DNA from: Chloroflexota bacterium
GTDB lineage: Bacteria > Chloroflexota > Anaerolineae > Aggregatilineales > UBA3940
DNA: 11,892 nucleotides
Reading direction: 5' to 3'
Assembly: GCA_011051745.1 (NCBI GenBank)
Contig: DRKO01000402.1
Location: forward strand, 1-11,892
Below, in pieces: positions 7,056 to 11,892 of the stretch; position 1 is the stretch's first letter; every line of letters begins with the position of its first letter. A model generated the notes under the pieces. That model saw only the letters and a program-made list of their open reading frames with translations, was not told the origin of the DNA and did not search any database. A program made the position numbers and the translations under genes.

Positions 7056-7093
7056 TCTAGACTGACCGGTCAGTCTAGACCGGACAGTCTAGA
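7056..7093. promoter_or_regulatory. Palindromic TetR operator with tandem partial copy
   Basis: Bases 7056-7079 form a perfect 24-bp palindrome with half-site TCTAGACTGACC, centred between 7067 and 7068 and covering the predicted transcription start. A 16-base segment (7064-7079) is repeated at 7078-7093 with one change (GACCGG T/A CAGTCTAGA), giving an extra half-site 14 bp downstream. The TetR gene two positions along the operon is the obvious candidate ligand, which would give autorepression. Confidence 0.75.
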
Positions 7094-7114
7094 GAATCAG
7101 GGAGGGAATGTCGT

Positions 7115-7423
7115 ATGATCGTCTGGATAACGTTTGGCATTGCGGGGCTGCTGGGCGTGATCGCCGCCTGGCTGGTCGAGGGACTGTTCCGGCGTAAAGC
7201 GCCTCTGGGGCCGGTGGCCGACTACGTGATCGGCCTGCTCGCCAGCGTGGGCTGGGGGGCGCTCGACTATTACGTGCTGGTCCCGGTCTTCTTCGGAGCG
7301 GACGCTGCCCAGTGGTTGAGGGCGGGCGCTGCCATTGTTGAAGGCCCCATCGCGGCGGTGGTGGTGCTGTGGGCGTTGCGGCAGGTGATGCGGGCTCCTT
7401 TCAAGGACATTGAGACGGAGTAA
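7115..7423 (+). CDS. Small three-helix membrane protein, function unknown
   Basis: This 102-residue protein is nearly all hydrophobic segments: about 2-22 (VWITFGIAGLLGVIAAWLVE), about 35-60 (VIGLLASVGWGALDYYVLVPVFF) and about 66-90 (WLRAGAAIVEGPIAAVVVLW). A positively charged loop (FRRKA, 25-29) suggests the first loop is inside. The glycine-rich helices vaguely recall small transglycosylase-associated (GlsB/YeaQ) membrane proteins, but no specific motif supports this. The ATG has GGAGGG eight bases upstream. It is the first gene after the TetR-controlled promoter, three bases ahead of the TetR gene, so it is co-expressed with the regulator and permease. It may be an accessory part of the exporter or a membrane stress protein. 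Confidence 0.85.
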   Translation: MIVWITFGIAGLLGVIAAWLVEGLFRRKAPLGPVADYVIGLLASVGWGALDYYVLVPVFFGADAAQWLRAGAAIVEGPIAAVVVLWALRQVMRAPFKDIETE

Positions 7424-7426
7424 CCG

Positions 7427-8029
7427 ATGGCCCCTCGTCCCGATCCCGCCGAAACGCGCGAGCTGATCCTTGAGGCGGCGCGACGCTGCTTTGCCCGCAA
7501 GGGCTACTACCGCACCTCGATGGATGACATCGTGGCCGAAAGCGGGTTGAGCAAAGGCACGCTCTACTGGCACTTTGAGAACAAGCGGGCGCTCTTTCTG
7601 GCGCTCTTTGACCGGCTGATGGGAGAGGTGTTTGCCCCTACCGAGGAGATCATGAGCAGCGACGCGCCCGTCTCCGAGCGGCTGCGCCGGCTGGGCGTTG
7701 CGGTAAGCGAGGCAATCGCCGCCCATCCTGAGTTCGCCGCCGTGCCGGCCAACTTTTTACTTGAGCTCTGGCAGGACGAGGAGTTTGCCCGGCACTACCT
7801 CGCCATGCTGGAGTCGCTGGTTGAACAGACAGAAGCGCTCCTTCAGGAAGGCATCGAGCGGGGGGAGTTCAGGCCGATGGACGTTCACGAGGTGACATGG
7901 GGGCTGATGGCTCTCTACGACGGCATCATCCTCTATCACATGATCGGCCTCCCCGGCGACCTGAAAACGCGACTGGTGACGATGACCGATCTGGTCGTTG
8001 AGGGGATGCGCAAACGGGATAACTCATGA
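7427..8029 (+). CDS. TetR/AcrR-family transcriptional regulator 1
   Basis: This 200-residue regulator has a typical TetR N-terminal DNA-binding domain (about 10-57): ELILEAARRCFARKGYYRTS followed by the helix-turn-helix DDIVAESGLSKGTLYWHF (33-50) and ENKRALF. The C-terminal part (about 60-195) is helical and variable, as expected for the ligand-binding and dimer domain, so the inducer cannot be read from sequence. A GGAG lies six bases before the ATG. It follows the small membrane gene by three bases, and its stop overlaps the start of permease 1 in an ATGA, so translation is likely coupled. The 24-bp palindrome on the operon's transcription start is the expected target, making it an autorepressor and exporter repressor. 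The same core upstream of the divergent SDR-like gene may extend its regulon. Confidence 0.95.
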   Translation: MAPRPDPAETRELILEAARRCFARKGYYRTSMDDIVAESGLSKGTLYWHFENKRALFLALFDRLMGEVFAPTEEIMSSDAPVSERLRRLGVAVSEAIAAHPEFAAVPANFLLELWQDEEFARHYLAMLESLVEQTEALLQEGIERGEFRPMDVHEVTWGLMALYDGIILYHMIGLPGDLKTRLVTMTDLVVEGMRKRDNS

Positions 8030-9159
8030 TCCGCAGGACGTGGGCGGTCACGAAAAAGGAATTTTTGCACATCGTCCGTTCGCCGGGGATGCTGTTTCTG
8101 GTCACGGCTTCGCCGCTTGTCATGCTGATCCTGATGGCCTATGCGCTGGCGGTGGACATTAAGAGCGTTCCGATTGTGGTGCTGGATCAGGACCTGACGC
8201 CCCTCTCCCGCTCCTATATCCGCCAGATCGTGAGCGGGCCGGACCTCGTCCTGATGCGGTACGTGGGCTCGCTCTCTGAGATCAACGATCTGCTGGAGCG
8301 TGACATCATCCGGGCGGCGATCGTCATCTCGCCGGGGTTCGAGGAGCAGGTCAGGGCGCTGAGCGGCTTTCCCGTGCAGATCATCGTGGATGGCTCCGAA
8401 CCCAAAGCAGGGGGCTTCGCCTTTCAGCATATTCTGGGGCATACCTACAACTTCCTCGAACGGCAGGCCCTTCAGGCCGCGACCGCGCAGGGAATATCGC
8501 CGACGCTTCTTGAGGCCCCGCTCGACCTGCGGCTGCGCGTCTGGTACAACCCCGACCTGAAGGCGGTTCAGGACATCGTCCCGGCCCTGATCGCCGTCAT
8601 TCTGGGGCTGCCTGCCATTTCGATGTCGGCGGCCCTCGCCCGGGAGAAGGAACACGGCTCGATGGAAATGCTGATGGCGACCCCGCTCGGCAAGTTTGAA
8701 CTGCTGGCCGGAAAAATTCTGCCCTATGTCATCACCGGCGTGGCCGATGTGTTCCTCTCGCTGATCGTGGCGCGGGTTCTGTTCGGCGTCCGCTTTCGGG
8801 GGAATCTGCTCCTGTTGCTGGTGCTTTCGGTTGATTATTTCGTCGCCAGCCTGGCGATTGCCCTGCTGATCGCGATTTACGCCCGCACCCAGCGGGCAGC
8901 GACGGTGTTTGCCCTGCTCGTTTTCCTGTTCCCCGGCTTTTTCCTCTCCGGCATCTTCTTCCCCCTGATCGCCATGCCGCCGGAGGCTCGCATGGAGGCC
9001 AGCATGTTGCCGGTGACGCAGTTCGTCGCCATCCTGCGGGGGCTGTTCCTGAAAGGGGTGGGGCTGGAGGTGCTGTGGGGAAACGCGCTGACGCTGCTTG
9101 TGATGGGGTTGTTGTTCGGCACGTTCGCGGTGCTACGCTTCCGAAAGAAGCTGGCCTGA
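8026..9159 (+). CDS. ABC-2 type transporter permease 1
   Basis: This 377-residue integral membrane protein is of the ABC-2 (YhhJ/YbhR-like) exporter type. It has an N-terminal amphipathic stretch with KKEFLHIVRSP (10-20), one membrane helix (about 22-43), a large extracytoplasmic domain (about 45-180, ending in LRVWYNPDL 170-178), then five further membrane segments: about 183-205, 229-252, 259-284, 290-314 and 347-369. The cytoplasmic loop REKEHGSMEMLMATP (206-220) is the family signature thought to contact the ATPase, and LPVTQFVAILRGLFLKG (328-344) is the usual region before the last helix. The start overlaps the TetR stop (ATGA). Such proteins work as dimers with an ATPase to export drugs, lipids or similar compounds. 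The ATPase is not encoded in the window. Permease 2, two genes on, may be its heterodimer partner. Confidence 0.93.
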   Translation: MIRRTWAVTKKEFLHIVRSPGMLFLVTASPLVMLILMAYALAVDIKSVPIVVLDQDLTPLSRSYIRQIVSGPDLVLMRYVGSLSEINDLLERDIIRAAIVISPGFEEQVRALSGFPVQIIVDGSEPKAGGFAFQHILGHTYNFLERQALQAATAQGISPTLLEAPLDLRLRVWYNPDLKAVQDIVPALIAVILGLPAISMSAALAREKEHGSMEMLMATPLGKFELLAGKILPYVITGVADVFLSLIVARVLFGVRFRGNLLLLLVLSVDYFVASLAIALLIAIYARTQRAATVFALLVFLFPGFFLSGIFFPLIAMPPEARMEASMLPVTQFVAILRGLFLKGVGLEVLWGNALTLLVMGLLFGTFAVLRFRKKLA

Positions 9160-9193
9160 TCCGGCGTGCCGGTAGGAACAGGAAGGGTGAAAA

Positions 9194-9829
9194 ATGGAAA
9201 CTGATCCGGCGGAGGCGCGGAACCCTTACGGTCTCTGCACCTGGCAACCGGCCTCTGCATGCAACGGGTGCTCTCTGTCCGACGATCTGGATTGCCGTTT
9301 CAAGTGGGGCGATCTGGGGTACTTCATGGCTACATTTATGCCGGTCGGCATACCCGGCGTTATCGGCATGATTCGGGCCGGTTTCGGCTGGTATTTGCTC
9401 GGCTGGCTGGGCTACGCGCTCTTCTTCTTCACGGTCTGGGAGGCCCGCGTGCTGTGCAGCCACTGCCCCTATTACGCCGAGGCGGGGGCGATCCTGCACT
9501 GTCATGCCAATCACGGCACGCCGAAAATCTGGCGCTACCGCCCGGAGCCGATGAGCACCGCTGAGAAGGTCCAGTTTCTGGTGGGCACTGCGATTCTGCT
9601 CGGTTTTCCGTTCCCCTTCCTGATCCTCGGAGGGGCTTTCGGCATGGCGCTGATCGTGGCGGCGGGTGTGGTTAGCTTTATCTGGAGCCTGAAAAGGCAG
9701 CTCTGCTCGCGCTGTGTGAACTTCTCCTGTCCGCTCAACAGTGTGCCTGAAGAAATTGTAGACGAGTATCTCAGGCGTAACCCCGTCATGAGGGAGGCCT
9801 GGGAAAAGAGCGGCTGGGTGACAGGGTAA
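9194..9829 (+). CDS. Cysteine-rich membrane protein of unknown function
   Basis: This 211-residue protein has ten cysteines, grouped in an N-terminal part C15...CNGC (23-26)...C34, a middle part CSHCPYY (88-94) with HCH (102-104), and a C-terminal CSRCVNFSC (171-179). Hydrophobic segments at about 43-60, 64-83, 127-145 and 147-165 make it a likely four-helix membrane protein. All three cysteine clusters lie at helix ends or outside the helices, and the even number of spans would put them on the same side. The pattern of paired Cys plus His suggests metal (zinc or iron-sulfur) binding or thiol redox chemistry, but no named family is recognised. GGAAGG lies seven bases before the ATG. It sits 34 bases after permease 1 and 55 before permease 2, in the same direction, so it is probably part of the exporter operon. 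Confidence 0.9.
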   Translation: METDPAEARNPYGLCTWQPASACNGCSLSDDLDCRFKWGDLGYFMATFMPVGIPGVIGMIRAGFGWYLLGWLGYALFFFTVWEARVLCSHCPYYAEAGAILHCHANHGTPKIWRYRPEPMSTAEKVQFLVGTAILLGFPFPFLILGGAFGMALIVAAGVVSFIWSLKRQLCSRCVNFSCPLNSVPEEIVDEYLRRNPVMREAWEKSGWVTG

Positions 9830-9884
9830 GGGGCAGGCGTGCGTCTGTCTGCTCGTTCGGGGATAGCGATCGGATACCTGCGAG

Positions 9885-11006
9885 ATGTTTCAGCGGATTG
9901 GCAGCCTGATCGTTAAAGAGTTTATTCAACTGCGGCGGGACCTGCTCTTCGTGATCCTGATCCTGCTTGGTCCGGCCTCAGAGCTGACGGCGGTTGCCTA
10001 CGCCACCGGAACCGAGATCAGGAACCTGCCGACGGCGATCTACGACTACGACCGCTCACCGGAGAGCCGCGAACTGGCGCAGATGATCGCCAACGTCGAG
10101 ACGTTCAACGTGATTGACGGGGGGACAGACCTCCACGACGCCACCGAGATGCTCGACCGGGGGGAAGTGTATATGGTGATCGTGATCCCCCCGCGCTTCA
10201 GCGACGGGCTGCACGCGCCCACCACCCGCCCGCAGGTGCAGGTGATTCTGAACGGGGCCGAGTCGGCGGCAGCAGGGAAGGCACTGGAGGCCATCGAGGG
10301 GACGATCAACCGCTACAGCACCGATATCGTCCTTGAGCTTTCCGCCTTTCCTTCGCTGGAGAGCCTGGAGCCGAGCGCTCGCGTGTGGTTCAATGAAGAA
10401 CTGCGGCAGGCGAACTACACCATCCCCTCCGAACTGGGGTTTATGCTGTACGTCGTCGCGCTGTGGGTGGCCGCGCTGGGCTTCTCGCGCGAGCGGGAGC
10501 TGGGCACGCTGGAACAACTGCTTGTCTCGCCCCTGAGCCGCTTTGAACTGATCATGGGCAAATCCATTCCGGCGGTGATCATCGGGTATTTTAACTTCCT
10601 GCTGATGCTGGCGATGACGGTCTTCCTCTTCAAAGTGCCGATGCGCGGCTCGCTGCCCCTGTTGCTGGTGCTGGCCTTCTTCTACATTCTGGTGGAGTTG
10701 CAGCGCGGCCTGCTGATCTCGCTCCTCTCGGAGACTCAGCAGCAGGCCCTCCTGACCGTCTTCATGCTGGCTTTTGTGGATATGACCTTCTCTGGATACG
10801 CTGTGCCGGTGGAGAGCATGCCCCTGATCTTTCAGAAGATCGCCTTCATCTTCCCCATCCGCCACTGGATGATCATCATGCGCGGCATCATGCTGAAGGG
10901 CGTCGGGTTGGAGGTCTTCTGGCCGCACGTGGTTGTGATCGGTGTGCTGGGGATCGTGCTGACAGGTGTAACACTGCTCGCCTTCCGGCGGGCGCTTGGG
11001 GATTAA
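9885..11006 (+). CDS. ABC-2 type transporter permease 2
   Basis: This 373-residue permease has the same layout as permease 1 (377 residues). It shows KEFIQLRRDLL (11-21), a first membrane helix (about 21-41), an extracytoplasmic domain (about 45-180) ending in ARVWFNEEL (165-173), the cytoplasmic signature SRERELGTLEQLLVSP (201-216), four further segments from about 184 to 300, the FPIRHWMIIMRGIMLKG block (323-339), and a last helix (about 345-366). The similarity to permease 1 is at the family level, not a recent copy. A matched pair of adjacent permeases recalls YbhR/YbhS-type exporters that form a heterodimer with one ATPase. The ribosome site is weak, with only a GCGAG directly before ATG 9885, but the start fits the family N-terminus. 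No clear promoter is seen in the preceding 55 bases, so it is probably expressed from the upstream operon. Confidence 0.92.
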   Translation: MFQRIGSLIVKEFIQLRRDLLFVILILLGPASELTAVAYATGTEIRNLPTAIYDYDRSPESRELAQMIANVETFNVIDGGTDLHDATEMLDRGEVYMVIVIPPRFSDGLHAPTTRPQVQVILNGAESAAAGKALEAIEGTINRYSTDIVLELSAFPSLESLEPSARVWFNEELRQANYTIPSELGFMLYVVALWVAALGFSRERELGTLEQLLVSPLSRFELIMGKSIPAVIIGYFNFLLMLAMTVFLFKVPMRGSLPLLLVLAFFYILVELQRGLLISLLSETQQQALLTVFMLAFVDMTFSGYAVPVESMPLIFQKIAFIFPIRHWMIIMRGIMLKGVGLEVFWPHVVVIGVLGIVLTGVTLLAFRRALGD

Positions 11007-11023
11007 GAAACCCTTACAGCACC

Positions 11024-11051
11024 TTGACAACGCCATATCTCCCGCTATAAT
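11024..11051 (+). promoter_or_regulatory. Consensus sigma-70 promoter of TetR regulator 2
   Basis: Perfect -35 TTGACA (11024-11029) and perfect -10 TATAAT (11046-11051) with a 16-base spacer predict a start near 11058. The operon beginning here has its own control, independent of the upstream permease operon, although read-through is possible because no terminator is seen at 11007-11023. Confidence 0.85.
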
Positions 11052-11055
11052 GAAC

Positions 11056-11075
11056 GTGAATGAACGTTCGTTCAC
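11056..11075. promoter_or_regulatory. Palindromic operator for TetR regulator 2
   Basis: GTGAATGAACGTTCGTTCAC is a 20-bp inverted repeat with a single mismatched pair, centred between 11065 and 11066 and covering the predicted transcription start. It begins four bases after the -10, nearly the same placement as the operator of the first operon, but its sequence is unrelated. It probably serves autorepression by the TetR encoded at 11087. Confidence 0.7.
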
Positions 11076-11086
11076 ATGGAGATTGA

Positions 11087-11725
11087 ATGGCTGCAGATCG
11101 CGATACGGCCACACGCGGAGAGCAGACGCGACAGGCCATCCTCAAAGCGGCTCAGGAGCTTTTCCTTTCGCAGGGCTACAACGGCACAAGTATGCGCCAG
11201 ATCGCTCGCCGGGCGGGCGGGATCGCCGTTGGGGGAATCTACAACCACTTCAGCAGCAAGGAGGACCTCTTCCGGGCGCTGCTGGAGGTTCACAGCCCCT
11301 ACGATGAAATCCTCGAACTGCTGGAGAATCTGGACGGAGAGGACGGCCCGGACCTGATCCGTAAGGCGCTGCCCGGCCTTCAGAAGATCATGCTGGAAAA
11401 TGCCGTGTTCTTCGACCTCGTGCTGATAGACGTGCGGGAAGGGGGCGGGAACGCCATCCGTCGGCTGGGGAACCGGGTGTTCCCCCACCTTGTGGCGTTT
11501 GCGCAGCGTGTGATGGCGGCAGGTGGCCTGCGTTCGGACTTTGACACCTTCACCCTGATGCGCCTGATGGCGAGCGTTGCCATCGGGTTCCTCATCACCG
11601 AGATGATCGCCTATTCAGAGGGCCGCCTCCTGTTCCCCAATGTGCCGGATTTCGACGAGGCGTACTGGTTCGATGCGCTGGTGGAGTTCGTGCTACACGG
11701 TGTGGTAGCGCCGGAAGGGGAGTAG
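11087..11725 (+). CDS. TetR/AcrR-family transcriptional regulator 2
   Basis: This 212-residue protein has a TetR DNA-binding domain at about 11-65: EQTRQAILKAAQELFLSQGY, then the helix-turn-helix TSMRQIARRAGGIAVGGIYNHF (34-55) and SSKEDLF. The turn reads AGGIAVGGIY, one residue longer than the common AGVSxGTIY pattern. The C-terminal half (about 70-205) is helical, with a hydrophobic stretch (LMASVAIGFLITEMIA, 160-175) typical of the dimer and ligand region. GGAG lies five bases before the chosen ATG 11087. An ATG at 11076 is in another frame. It is unlike regulator 1 outside the DNA-binding domain and has its own palindrome at 11056-11075, so it likely responds to a different signal. It precedes permease 3 by 13 bases and probably controls it. 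Confidence 0.94.
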   Translation: MAADRDTATRGEQTRQAILKAAQELFLSQGYNGTSMRQIARRAGGIAVGGIYNHFSSKEDLFRALLEVHSPYDEILELLENLDGEDGPDLIRKALPGLQKIMLENAVFFDLVLIDVREGGGNAIRRLGNRVFPHLVAFAQRVMAAGGLRSDFDTFTLMRLMASVAIGFLITEMIAYSEGRLLFPNVPDFDEAYWFDALVEFVLHGVVAPEGE

Positions 11726-11738
11726 GCAGGGGGTTAAG

Positions 11739-11892
11739 ATGAACGCCCGCATGCTCGCCATTATGCGGAAGGAATTCCTGCATATCGTTCGTGACCCGCG
11801 TACCCTGACGCTCGTTTTTCTGATCCCGATCATCCAGATGATCCTGCTTGGTTACGCGGCGACAACCGACATCGAGAACATCGGCACGGTGG
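11739..11892 (+). CDS. ABC-2 type transporter permease 3, 5' part only
   Basis: From ATG 11739 the frame stays open for 51 codons to the right edge. The peptide has the N-terminal hallmark of ABC-2 exporters: a short cytoplasmic stretch with MRKEFLHIVRDPRTL (9-23) followed by a hydrophobic helix (about 22-40) and the beginning of the extracytoplasmic domain (TTDIENIGTV). The KEFLHIVR block is identical to that of permease 1, making the two N-termini closer to each other than either is to permease 2. AGGGGG lies five bases before the start. It follows TetR regulator 2 by 13 bases, so it belongs to that operon. An ATPase may lie further right. Confidence 0.85.
   Translation, partial: MNARMLAIMRKEFLHIVRDPRTLTLVFLIPIIQMILLGYAATTDIENIGTV

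Noticed and set aside
9830..9884. Possible terminator or promoter between the Cys-rich gene and permease 2
   Set aside because: Only short, imperfect GCAG/CTGC pairing is seen, with no T-run, and there is no convincing -35/-10 pair.
10056..11114. Minus-strand open frame of 352 codons opposite permease 2
   Set aside because: It is antisense to a well-supported ABC-2 permease. The His/Gln/Asp-rich translation is the mirror of membrane-helix codons.
1..11892. CRISPR arrays, tRNA or rRNA genes, insertion sequences, phage attachment sites
   Set aside because: No regularly spaced repeats, no tRNA-like cloverleaf or rRNA core sequence, and no transposase or integrase gene were seen.

Overview
The window is a high-GC bacterial chromosome segment with tightly packed genes. 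It carries a Hanks-type Ser/Thr kinase fused to a large multi-spanning membrane domain, several ABC-2 permeases, TetR regulators, and a lone urocanate hydratase gene. The opening of the kinase (a D-P-[YF]-I-G-K-x-L-x-N-Y-E-I-type start) and the general style of the hypothetical proteins suggest Chloroflexota, perhaps near Anaerolineae. This is an inference from sequence feel only, because there is no rRNA or other marker gene in the window.

Left part (1-5231). On the minus strand lie the first 80 codons of a small charged protein that runs off the left edge, and a complete urocanate hydratase gene (hutU). Divergent from hutU, on the plus strand, is a 948-residue membrane-anchored Ser/Thr protein kinase, which ends in a clear intrinsic terminator. 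The 279-base region between hutU and the kinase holds a plausible hutU promoter and a bulged hairpin.

Middle part (5232-7114). A two-gene minus-strand unit encodes a short-chain dehydrogenase/reductase-like protein that has lost the catalytic Lys (and apparently Ser) and the substrate loop. It is followed by a conserved hypothetical protein resembling DUF4932 with a degenerate HExxH-like motif. The first gene seems to be transcribed from an extended -10 promoter as a leaderless mRNA. The 236-base divergent region also carries a strong plus-strand promoter, a 24-bp perfect palindromic operator with a tandem partial copy, a second copy of the operator core near the minus-strand promoter, and an unexplained 7-3-7 inverted repeat.

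Right part (7115-11892). A plus-strand cluster runs: small three-helix membrane protein, TetR regulator 1, ABC-2 permease 1 (ATGA overlap with the regulator), a ten-cysteine membrane protein of unknown function, ABC-2 permease 2, then a second promoter with its own 20-bp palindrome, TetR regulator 2, and the start of a third ABC-2 permease cut by the right edge. No ATPase subunit or HlyD-type adaptor is present in the window. The arrangement looks like TetR-controlled drug, lipid or solvent exporters in which each regulator represses its own operon from an operator lying on the transcription start. Regulator 1 may also act on the divergent dehydrogenase-like operon. The most unusual elements are the cysteine-rich membrane protein between two permeases, the degenerate dehydrogenase, and the kinase with its large membrane domain.
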